Source: SAR116 cluster bacterium AG-313-A07 (GTDB lineage: Bacteria > Pseudomonadota > Alphaproteobacteria > Thalassobaculales > Thalassobaculaceae). Taken from it: a stretch of 52,096 bases of DNA. Made by a program: the position numbers and the translations under genes. Positions 9,608 through 16,430 of this stretch are shown piece after piece. Each line of letters opens with the position of its first letter. The first letter of the stretch is position 1. The notes beneath the pieces were generated by a model. The model had not been told where the DNA came from and did not search any database. It saw only the letters and a list, made by a program, of their open reading frames with translations. The DNA is taken from positions 1 to 52,096 of the forward strand of contig QBVV01000011.1 in the NCBI GenBank assembly GCA_003284265.1, read 5' to 3'.

Positions 9608-10852
9608 TTAATTTTGGTGGACTAGGTTTAGTCCAACATGAAATGCATCGAAATTACGAAGGCCTTTAACTGCAGCAGCAGGATCTAACGGCATACTACT
9701 AATTAAGGGAACGACTTGTTCAGTTGAGCCACCATGTGACCTTAATGGTGCATCCAATCCTGAAAGGTCATGCTCAGACTCTTTAGTGCCAAGAACTTTA
9801 TGGCGATCTGATATTATAACGAGATCTCCCATTCTATCTTCTGGTAACTCGTACTCTTTACAGGCGTCTTGACGATTCAAAACAGACAAAACTCCATCTA
9901 ATTTTAACAATTGAGCTATTACCTCCTCAACAGCTGTATTGGCTGGCAGGTAGACAGTCGCAAAGGAACCCAAGGCTCCATGATGTACCACGTAAGGGTC
10001 AGTGATAGGTAAGATTACCCGCGCCGCCTTATCTCCAAGTAAGTTATCAAAAACATCCTGTAAATAGATTACGTTTGGCTTTCCAGACTCATCGTACTTA
10101 GCATTCATCCCATGATCGGCTGTTAGAATTAAGTTTGCTCCCAATTCGTCTAGTTGAGCCCAGTAGCGATCCATCATCTCATAGAATTTATTGGCACCGT
10201 CAGAACCTGGTGCAAATTTATGTTGGATATAATCTGTTGTCGACAAATACATGAGATCCGGTTTCTCAAGCTCCATTAACTTAACCCCTGCAGCAAATAC
10301 AAATTCCGAGAGATCTGCACTGTAGACAGAAGGTAAATCTAATCCTGTTATTGCCAGTATATTTTCATAGCCATTATCCTGCAGAGATATTTCATTTGCT
10401 TTCTCGGCAGAAAAACATATCGATGAGCCTTTCCCAAAGGTAAGGCCGTGACCGAGTAATTTTCGCAATTTATCTTTAGCCGTTATCACAGCAATTCGGG
10501 CCCCCGCCTGTTCAAATGCGGAGAAGATGGTCGGAGCCCTCAGAAAGCTCGGGTCATTCATCATTACTTCCTGATCTGACGAATTATCATAGAAAAAATT
10601 TCCGGATATTCCATGAACCGCTGGAGGTCGGCCTGTGACGATAGATAAATTATTTGGATTGGTGAAACTTGGTATTACAGAGTCTACACGAAGATCAGCG
10701 CCTTTGGATAAAATGTTCTCCGTAAATGGCATTAACCCATTTTCAACTGCTTGCTCAATGTAGTCTGGTTCCGACCCATCTATGCAGACTACGACAAGGG
10801 GAACATTTGGCCATGAATAACTGCGTCCATTTACTTCTATTTTATCCCGCAT
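9608..10852 (-). CDS. phnA: phosphonoacetate hydrolase
   Basis: PhnA hydrolyses phosphonoacetate to acetate and phosphate and is a zinc enzyme of the alkaline phosphatase superfamily. The 414-residue length fits. The full metal and nucleophile set is present: Asp25 (CIDGSEPD), Thr64 (PSFTNPNN), Asp207 and His211 (TTDYIQHKF), Asp246 and His247 (TADHGMN) and His373 (RSHGG). Each sits four residues before the positions I remember for the Sinorhizobium meliloti enzyme. Ordinarily PhnA works with PhnW and PhnY to degrade 2-aminoethylphosphonate, but neither is seen in this window. The neighbour downstream in transcription is the convergent PLP dehydratase. The start is an ATG; no signal peptide is present, so the enzyme is cytoplasmic. 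Confidence 0.93.
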   Translation of the reverse strand: MRDKIEVNGRSYSWPNVPLVVVCIDGSEPDYIEQAVENGLMPFTENILSKGADLRVDSVIPSFTNPNNLSIVTGRPPAVHGISGNFFYDNSSDQEVMMNDPSFLRAPTIFSAFEQAGARIAVITAKDKLRKLLGHGLTFGKGSSICFSAEKANEISLQDNGYENILAITGLDLPSVYSADLSEFVFAAGVKLMELEKPDLMYLSTTDYIQHKFAPGSDGANKFYEMMDRYWAQLDELGANLILTADHGMNAKYDESGKPNVIYLQDVFDNLLGDKAARVILPITDPYVVHHGALGSFATVYLPANTAVEEVIAQLLKLDGVLSVLNRQDACKEYELPEDRMGDLVIISDRHKVLGTKESEHDLSGLDAPLRSHGGSTEQVVPLISSMPLDPAAAVKGLRNFDAFHVGLNLVHQN

Positions 10853-10921
10853 GTATGAATAACCTTATAAAAATTTCAGCATTGAAAATGAAAACATGAT
10901 GTGACTGGTTTGGTTCTATAT

Positions 10922-11158
10922 TTATTCTGAACCCTTTTCTATAAGAAACTCAATATCATCCGCACGCTCTTCGACCGATATCAATTTATGCCCTTTGGAT
11001 TGACAAAAATGCCTGAAGTCAAGAGGAGACGCTGGGTCTGTCGACCAGACGCGTATCTGCCCCCCCTTATTTAGTGCCTTCATGGCTTTTCGTGCCTTTA
11101 ATACTGGCAAAGGGCACCTAAGACCAGTTGCATCTACCAAAATAACATTGTCATTCAT
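10922..11158 (-). CDS. tusA: TusA-family sulfurtransferase
   Basis: The small protein (78 residues from the ATG at 11156-11158) has the TusA signature GLRCPLPVLKARKAM with the sulfur-carrying cysteine at position 15. The two-layer alpha/beta pattern follows (IRVWSTDPASPLDF, HFCQSKGHKLISVEE, IEFLIEK). TusA proteins accept persulfide sulfur and hand it on for tRNA 2-thiouridine or other sulfur-transfer steps. A longer reading from a TTG two codons upstream is possible, but the ATG has an AGAGAG ribosome site about 12 bases away. No TusBCDE partners are visible. It lies 69 bases upstream of phnA on the same strand, next to the AT-rich DnaA-box region. Confidence 0.9.
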   Translation of the reverse strand: MNDNVILVDATGLRCPLPVLKARKAMKALNKGGQIRVWSTDPASPLDFRHFCQSKGHKLISVEERADDIEFLIEKGSE

Positions 11159-11164
11159 ACCCAA

Positions 11165-11563
11165 ATATCTCTCTTTTTACTATCCCAAAAGGCAAATCTT
11201 ACGAGACAGTAAATATTACCAGATAATACTGCCTTAAACGACCTAAAAAATAACATTAAATCAGTAGGATAAATAGCAAAAACCGCCATAAATTATTTGT
11301 GGATAAAATTACGAGTAGTTAAAATTGATTTTTTTCTGATGTTCCTAAGTTAAAAAATTAAGTAATTATTTTCTATTTTACCCCTAATAGAGAAAAATTA
11401 TTTCATTATACGCAGCCAATTCTTTAGATATTTTCAATTATTTCATTTGCGTGAATATTGTAAAATTATCCACAATTCATCCACAACAAGATTATTTTGC
11501 TAACAAATACAAGCGATTACCCATCCCTATCATAGAGACACCAAAACGGATCCGAAAACCTAA
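11165..11563. other. gene-free AT-rich region with DnaA boxes (candidate replication origin)
   Basis: This 399-base stretch has no credible ORF. It holds two perfect DnaA boxes: TTATCCACA on the plus strand at 11466-11474, and its reverse complement at 11298-11306. There is also a one-mismatch box TCATCCACA at 11477-11485, and TTATACGCA at 11406-11414, which differs by one base from TTATNCACA. Between the two perfect boxes the DNA is extremely AT-rich, as a duplex-unwinding element would be. It has four copies of AATTATTT (11291, 11364, 11396, 11436). The plan, AT-rich core flanked by DnaA boxes, fits a bacterial oriC. The neighbours (tusA, a dehalogenase) are not the usual alphaproteobacterial origin neighbours, and dnaA, parAB, gidA and hemE are absent. 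It could instead be a secondary-replicon origin or a DnaA titration site. Confidence 0.5.
11396..11447. repeat. 12-bp direct repeat in the DnaA-box region
   Basis: AATTATTTCATT occurs at 11396-11407 and again, identical, at 11436-11447, exactly 40 bp apart. Two shorter AATTATTT copies lie upstream. In an origin such AT-rich repeats can mark the unwinding element; in a region this AT-rich, chance remains possible. Confidence 0.5.
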
Positions 11564-12445
11564 TTAAATACGCTCTAGAAATGGGATTATAGCCTTCAGT
11601 GTGGCAGCTGGATTTTCCTCTGGAAGAAAATGCCCACACTGCACCGAATGTCCAGAAGCTGGTTGATCACACCAGTCGTTCCAAATGGAGATATTATCTA
11701 AATTATTACGGCCCTCCCGTTGTCCCCACAACGTCATCACAGGGCAGCCGATTTTATTTCCCATTTGTTTATCTAGTTTATCGTTCTCCCAATCCGAGGT
11801 AGCACCTGCTCGGTAATCCGCACAACAGGAAGCGATAACAGAAGTCTTGGAAAAACAGCGCAGGTACTCGGTCATTGCTGACGTACTGAAGCTATTTTCT
11901 ATTTTAGCCCACGAGTCTAATGTGTGTCGCAAATATCGCTCCGAGTCCAATCCTATCATATATTCAGGAAGGCCATGTGGCTGCGCCAAAAATTGCCAAT
12001 GATATCCAGATATGAAAGCCTGTGCCGTCATTTTTTCCCACATCTCTGATGTTGGGATAATATCTAAAACGACCAGTTTCCTGATCCGGTCTGGATGATC
12101 TAGAGCAAAACGATAGGCCACTCTACCGCCTCTATCATGACCAACAACTGAAGCAACCTCGATGGATAGATCATTTAAAACATGCTTAATATCTTTCGCC
12201 ATTGCTCGCTTGGAATATAATTGATTATCGATGTCCGGATCAGGGCCGGTGCTATCACCATATCCCCGTAAATCAGGTAAAATAACAGTAAAGTTTTCCA
12301 TTAATATTGGTGCCATTTTATGCCAACACGCGTGTGTTTGGGGGTATCCATGCAGTAATATTAATGCCTCGCCTTGCCCTCCTATACGCAAATTTATATC
12401 AGCGTTTTCTGTTTTTATTCTTTTTAATTCAAAGCCATCAAACAC
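11564..12445 (-). CDS. haloacetate (fluoroacetate) dehalogenase-type alpha/beta hydrolase
   Basis: The 293-residue protein follows the Rhodopseudomonas palustris fluoroacetate dehalogenase closely. The nucleophile is Asp104 in VVGHDRGGRVAYR, with the carboxylate-binding Arg105 and Arg108. The acid is Asp128 (VVLDIIPT). The halide pocket residues His149, Trp150 (GYHWQFLAQP) and Tyr211 (ADYRAGA) are present, and the base is His272 (CGHFLPEE). The start LHGYPQTHACWH and KRAMAKD also match. These enzymes displace halide from haloacetates by an ester intermediate and can break a C-F bond. The start is GTG with GAGG about ten bases upstream. The neighbouring crotonase and unknown gene lie upstream on the same strand. 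Epoxide hydrolases look similar but have a different pocket. Confidence 0.85.
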   Translation of the reverse strand: MFDGFELKRIKTENADINLRIGGQGEALILLHGYPQTHACWHKMAPILMENFTVILPDLRGYGDSTGPDPDIDNQLYSKRAMAKDIKHVLNDLSIEVASVVGHDRGGRVAYRFALDHPDRIRKLVVLDIIPTSEMWEKMTAQAFISGYHWQFLAQPHGLPEYMIGLDSERYLRHTLDSWAKIENSFSTSAMTEYLRCFSKTSVIASCCADYRAGATSDWENDKLDKQMGNKIGCPVMTLWGQREGRNNLDNISIWNDWCDQPASGHSVQCGHFLPEENPAATLKAIIPFLERI

Positions 12446-12521
12446 AAATTTTTACCTCACCTAAAATATTTCGATATCTACCCTTGATGGAAGCATAGAT
12501 GACACCACCTCGCCCTTTTTA

Positions 12522-13319
12522 CTATTTGCCAGAGAATTTCGGTTCACGCTTTTCTAAAAAAGCCTTATATCCCTCTTGGAAGTCGGAAGTATCGAAACAT
12601 TCAAAGCCCTCCAAAACTTCATCTTCACTCAATTTACCACCGGCGGACAAACCTCGCACAATTCTCTGGGCGAAACGCTTATGCCACCTATTCACTAACG
12701 GTGCACCAGCACAAATTCGTTCAACCATTGATCTTAACTCAAGATCGAGATCCTTCTCCAAGACTACTTTATTCAATAGTCCTTTATTGTAAGCTTCCTC
12801 GGCATTAAAAATCCGACCTTCAAATAAAATTTCAAGGGCTATTGATTTTCCCACTAGCTCTATCAACCCAGCCATTTCATAGTGGGACATCACTAAACCG
12901 AGTCTATTGACGGGAATACCAAAACGAGAATTGTCGCTTGCAATCCTGAGATCACATACCGCAGCCAATTCCAGAGCTCCTCCAACGCATAGCCCTTGAA
13001 TACGAGCAATGACTGGATGCCTGCATTCTGCGATAGCCGCCATCGCCTTATGCATTAATTTTCCATACTCTGATGCCTTAGATGAATTCGCACGCTCCAG
13101 CTCAAATTCTTTTATATCTGCTCCCGGTCCGAGTGCCTTTTCACCGGCACCTCTTAGCACTATACATCGAACAGTTTCATCCTTATCCAAATCAATAAAA
13201 ACTTGCCCAAGCTTGGCCCACATTTCCTTATTAAGAGCATTCAGTTTATCTGGTCTATTTAAAACCACGGTTGCTAATCCATCTAAACGCTCTACAAAAA
13301 CGACATTATCATTATCCAT
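12522..13319 (-). CDS. enoyl-CoA hydratase/isomerase (crotonase) family protein
   Basis: This 265-residue crotonase-fold protein has an oxyanion-hole segment GPGADIKEF (about 64-72) and IQGLCVGGALELAAVCDLRIA (about 107-127), which includes one catalytic glutamate (Glu117). The second glutamate of true hydratases would lie in FGxPE, but here it is Val137 (FGIPVNRLG). The protein may therefore be an isomerase, hydrolase or decarboxylase-type crotonase, or a hydratase using another residue. It lies 29 bases downstream of the unknown Rossmann-type gene and 76 bases upstream of the dehalogenase gene, on the same strand. The role is likely CoA-thioester metabolism in the cytoplasm. Confidence 0.85.
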   Translation of the reverse strand: MDNDNVVFVERLDGLATVVLNRPDKLNALNKEMWAKLGQVFIDLDKDETVRCIVLRGAGEKALGPGADIKEFELERANSSKASEYGKLMHKAMAAIAECRHPVIARIQGLCVGGALELAAVCDLRIASDNSRFGIPVNRLGLVMSHYEMAGLIELVGKSIALEILFEGRIFNAEEAYNKGLLNKVVLEKDLDLELRSMVERICAGAPLVNRWHKRFAQRIVRGLSAGGKLSEDEVLEGFECFDTSDFQEGYKAFLEKREPKFSGK

Positions 13320-13348
13320 ACACGGTTCCTTTAAAATAAGGGTTCTAT

Positions 13349-14140
13349 TTACTTGCTTATTATAGCATCCTCAAGACTTGGAATACCCGCCACTCTATGT
13401 CTCACAGAGTAATCTAATGATTCTTCACCCAAAGGAGCTATCTCCCATATCCAAGTCTGGCTCTCCCAGGGAAATGATACGTCACTTAAAGCTGAAAACC
13501 TTTTTATCAATTTGCCCGAAGAGTCAAAAATTTCCCTCTCTATGTCTGTGATCAAACAAACGGTACCTGAGAAATTCGAGAGATAATCCAGATGGCATTC
13601 AATAATTGTCCGTGCCATCTTTTGAATATCATCTTGCTTAATTTGCAAATGTTCTTCCAGAAAAACAGATGGCAATATTGGTAGTTGAGACAAAATATTC
13701 AATGAAATAACCAAATCTGTCTGATCATCATCAAGAAAACGAGTTGGCGAGCGGACACTCAAATTTCCAGTTATGATGTTGTCTAAGCTTTCTGTAACAT
13801 CATGAACAATCAGTTTTAAAGATGGGTTTCTCAACGCCATCCATCTAAGCGGCAATGAGTGAACCAAGTCGACAAGAACGACTTCGTTAAAATGGAATAA
13901 TAGTTTCTTCAACGGCAAATCATAACCAAGACCCGCCCCAAAAACTATTACCCGCCTGTTGCCTTCGGATTTATCGATTGCTTTTTCTATATTTCTTTTA
14001 CTTTCCGACAAATGGTTTAACCATTTGTTTTTACAGCGGCCATAACGGCTAATTATAGAAATATTTTCTTTTAAAAAACCCAAACGACGCGCCGTCGGGG
14101 GACACGGAGTAATTGAAAAAAATATAGCCTCTAGTAACAT
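13349..14140 (-). CDS. unknown protein with a SAM-methyltransferase-like Rossmann core
   Basis: I do not recognise this 263-residue family by name. Its middle looks like a class I methyltransferase fold: RVIVFGAGLGYDLPL (about 63-77) as a glycine-rich motif I, then VVLVDLVHSLPLRW with an acidic end-of-strand-2 residue, then DLVISLNILSQLP as a motif IV-like strand. The N terminus TPCPPTARRLGFLKENISI contains paired prolines and may bind a partner. No transmembrane segment is seen. It begins at an ATG with GGAAG close upstream and is probably co-transcribed with the crotonase gene. It is divergent from the TPP-riboswitch transporter across about 240 bases. Function unknown; a methyltransferase or a catalytically dead relative is possible. 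Confidence 0.6.
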   Translation of the reverse strand: MLLEAIFFSITPCPPTARRLGFLKENISIISRYGRCKNKWLNHLSESKRNIEKAIDKSEGNRRVIVFGAGLGYDLPLKKLLFHFNEVVLVDLVHSLPLRWMALRNPSLKLIVHDVTESLDNIITGNLSVRSPTRFLDDDQTDLVISLNILSQLPILPSVFLEEHLQIKQDDIQKMARTIIECHLDYLSNFSGTVCLITDIEREIFDSSGKLIKRFSALSDVSFPWESQTWIWEIAPLGEESLDYSVRHRVAGIPSLEDAIISK

Positions 14141-14167
14141 TGTCTTCCAATCCAGTTTCCCTACATG

Positions 14168-14199
14168 TTGACATTATCGCAAATACAAAGCACTTTATA
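14168..14199 (+). promoter_or_regulatory. possible promoter for the riboswitch transcript
   Basis: A perfect TTGACA (14168-14173) is followed about 20 bases later by TTTATA (14194-14199). The spacing is longer than the optimal 17, so this is only a candidate. A start a few bases downstream would put the 5' end of the RNA right at the riboswitch. Confidence 0.35.
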
Positions 14200-14205
14200 T
14201 GTCAT

Positions 14206-14295
14206 TGATGCTGGGGTGTTCTTTTCGTTTTTCGAAAAGTTCTGAGATCATACCCATGGAACCTGAACCGGTTAACCCCGGCGTAGGAAGTCGTC
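14206..14295 (+). ncRNA. TPP (thiamin pyrophosphate) riboswitch, THI element
   Basis: The sequence has the conserved THI-box blocks in order. GCTGGGGTG is at 14210-14218, and a variable stem CTTTTCG/CGAAAAG (14221-14239) has a T-rich loop. Next come TTCTGAGATCATACCC (14240-14255) and the pyrophosphate-sensor side GAACCTGAACCGG (14259-14271). TTAACCCCGGCGTAGGAAG (14272-14290) closes it. These match the CUGAGA, ACCC, ACCUGAUC and GCGUAGGGAA signatures of TPP riboswitches. It lies on the same strand as, and about 90 bases before, the binding protein of a Liv-type ABC importer, so that importer should be repressed when thiamin pyrophosphate is plentiful. The outer P1 stem is weak by eye, so the exact ends are approximate. 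Confidence 0.93.
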
Positions 14296-14315
14296 CTTAC
14301 CCAGCCTCAGACGAC
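14290..14315 (+). promoter_or_regulatory. hairpin overlapping the riboswitch 3' end (possible expression platform)
   Basis: GTCGTC (14290-14295) and GACGAC (14310-14315) form a perfect six-base stem around a 14-base loop. The 5' arm overlaps the last bases of the riboswitch, so it could compete with the P1 stem. No U-run follows, so it is not a classic terminator, and how it would act on the ribosome site near 14371 is unclear. Confidence 0.4.
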
Positions 14316-14381
14316 AAGTTGTAAACGCTGTATCTTTGTCGACCATTGATCCAGCAAAATGGAGATAATTGGGAGAACTAT

Positions 14382-15512
14382 ATGATTAAACTACCGAAGT
14401 TTTTGACAATTTTTGCTATGATAGTTCTTTTCCCAATTTCGGCAGAAACGAAAGAAACATATATTCCAATTCTTGTTCCTATAACAGGATTTCTATCTCT
14501 GGAGGGAACAGCGCAACGTAATGGAGCGATTCAAGCGCTAGATGAGGCTTCCAGCAGTCTAAAAATAAAATATGAAGTCTCGGATACATCCACATCCCCA
14601 GAGATCGCCGTCACCGCCCTCCAAAGAGCATTGAGTCGGGGAAAGCCGGTGGCAATCGCAGCTCCCATATTCGGAACGCAAATGCTTGCAATGCTTCCAA
14701 TTGCAAAAAGAGCAGGGGTTCCGCTTATAACAGTATCAGGTACTGCAAAACTTACGGAACTTGACAACCCGTTTATCTTTCGGTTTTTCCCCGGAGATGC
14801 TGTAGTTAAAGTTGCGCACGCTCGATATGTTACTGAAGTTTTGAGAGCAAAGCGTCCAGCTCTCTTATATCAGACTACGGCTTATGGTCAGAGCGGTTAC
14901 TCCCATTTGTCAAAGGCTTTAAGAAAAGCTGGAGTGCCACTAGTTTTTGAAGAAGCACTCGCTCCTTCTGTAAAAGATATGCTACCCGCATTAACCAAAC
15001 TTAGAGCCTCTAAACCCGATGTAATCTTATTACACCTACATTCGACACCAACTGCACTTGCCATTCGCCAAGCGCGTAATAGTGGTATTGAATTGCCAAT
15101 TGTAGCTGGCTCCGCAATGCATCAACCATCCACAGCAAAACTTTTGAAAGACCATCAGTTGAGAGGCGTCTGTGCCGAAACCGCGGCATCTCCAATCTCG
15201 GAAACCCATCCCAAATTGATCCAATTTACCACCGAGTATAAAAAACGTTTTCAAACGCTGCCCGACGCTTTCGCACTAGCTCAGTATGATGGGATGAATA
15301 TGGTTATTACAGCTTTAAGAAGTGGCGCAAAAACAGCTATGGATATTCGAAATTGGTTAGCCACAAATACGTTTAATGGTCTTGCGATGAAATATAAATC
15401 AGATGGCAAGGGAAACATGGGACATGACGCAACTATCGTGTGTTACGATGGGACGACTAAAACACCGAAAATTACCAAGAAATATTTAAATGTCGACGGT
15501 ACATTTAATTGA
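14382..15512 (+). CDS. Liv-type ABC transporter substrate-binding protein, TPP-riboswitch controlled
   Basis: This is a periplasmic binding protein of the Peripla_BP_6 (LivJ/LivK-like) family. The ATG at 14382 is chosen because GGGAG lies about nine bases upstream and because it places a signal peptide at the start (basic MIKLPK, hydrophobic core to about residue 19, likely cut after ISA). An upstream TTG at 14346 would spoil the signal. The mature chain shows PITGFLSLEGTAQRNGAIQALDEA, the VAIAAPIFGTQMLAMLPIAKRAGVPLIT stretch and the DVILLHLHSTPTALAIRQARNSG stretch, all typical of this family. The gene leads a four-gene importer operon behind a TPP riboswitch. That predicts a ligand such as thiamin, a thiamin phosphate, HMP or a thiazole or pyrimidine breakdown product rather than an amino acid. 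Confidence 0.9.
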   Translation: MIKLPKFLTIFAMIVLFPISAETKETYIPILVPITGFLSLEGTAQRNGAIQALDEASSSLKIKYEVSDTSTSPEIAVTALQRALSRGKPVAIAAPIFGTQMLAMLPIAKRAGVPLITVSGTAKLTELDNPFIFRFFPGDAVVKVAHARYVTEVLRAKRPALLYQTTAYGQSGYSHLSKALRKAGVPLVFEEALAPSVKDMLPALTKLRASKPDVILLHLHSTPTALAIRQARNSGIELPIVAGSAMHQPSTAKLLKDHQLRGVCAETAASPISETHPKLIQFTTEYKKRFQTLPDAFALAQYDGMNMVITALRSGAKTAMDIRNWLATNTFNGLAMKYKSDGKGNMGHDATIVCYDGTTKTPKITKKYLNVDGTFN

Positions 15513-15527
15513 TGAACTAAAGAACGA

Positions 15528-16430
15528 ATGTTAGATATCAGCCTTCAAATCATCCTCAATGGAATTTCCCTCGGCTGTGCTTATGCTTTGATCACCCTAG
15601 GGTTTGTTTTAGTCATTAATGCAATAGGAGCTGTAAACTTCGCGCAGGGCGATTTCGTAATGGCGGGTGGCTTCCTAACAGTTGTATTAGCCGAATTTAT
15701 GGTCGCTGATAATTTTAATCCTATTAGAGCATCCGGAGTGATTATATTGCCACTCGTTTTGATAAGCATGGCATGTTTTGGCTTTTTGTTTTCGATGATC
15801 GCCTATAAACCTCTTAAAAACCGTCCTCCTGTGACAGTCTTCATTAGCACAATCGCTATGGGTTTAATTATCCAACACAGCATAAATGCTGGCTTTGGTC
15901 CTGAGCCTCAAATTGGCCCCGCTTTAATCAGTTCAGGAACGATAACTATTGGGACACTGACGATCTCAAAACAGCAAATATCTATTATCCTTTCTGCAAG
16001 TTTTTTGATTCTATGTGTCGGTTTTTTAATGAATAAAACCCAACTTGGACGAAAATTAAGAGCCGCATCCCAAGATTCAGAAATGGCAGAATCAATCGGC
16101 ATTAATGGACCGCAATGTATTTCTATTACATTTAGCCTAGCAATTGCACTCGCTGGCGCTGCTGGCCTTTTGCTTTCCAATCAATTTTTTGTAACCACAA
16201 GTGACGGCGGACTATATATGCTAAAAGCGTATATAGCCGTTACTCTAGGTGGTTGGGGAAGGCTTGATGGGGCAGTTATTGCAGCATTAGCCGTAGGGTT
16301 ATTTGAAGTTATTATGGCGACATTAGTCTCTTATGTTGTTGCTGAAGCTCTCCTTTTTGCTGCCCTTTTATTAGTTCTTTTATTTCGCCCGTCAGGTTTA
16401 TTTGCGGAAGCAATTCAAAGGAGAACCTGA
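15528..16430 (+). CDS. Liv-type ABC transporter permease (LivH-like)
   Basis: The 300-residue protein is an inner-membrane permease of the branched-chain amino acid transporter family, with about eight hydrophobic segments. The N terminus NGISLGCAYALITLGFVLVINAIGAVNFAQGDFVMAG carries the hallmark N-F-A-Q-G-D motif of LivH. The cytoplasmic loop GRKLRAASQDSEMAESIGIN is the EAA-like contact for the ATPases. Later come SLAIALAGAAGLLL and AVTLGGWGRLDGAVIAALAVGLFE. It starts 15 bases after the binding-protein stop, and its stop overlaps the next start (TGATG). It forms the channel with the LivM half of the next protein. Confidence 0.92.
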   Translation: MLDISLQIILNGISLGCAYALITLGFVLVINAIGAVNFAQGDFVMAGGFLTVVLAEFMVADNFNPIRASGVIILPLVLISMACFGFLFSMIAYKPLKNRPPVTVFISTIAMGLIIQHSINAGFGPEPQIGPALISSGTITIGTLTISKQQISIILSASFLILCVGFLMNKTQLGRKLRAASQDSEMAESIGINGPQCISITFSLAIALAGAAGLLLSNQFFVTTSDGGLYMLKAYIAVTLGGWGRLDGAVIAALAVGLFEVIMATLVSYVVAEALLFAALLLVLLFRPSGLFAEAIQRRT

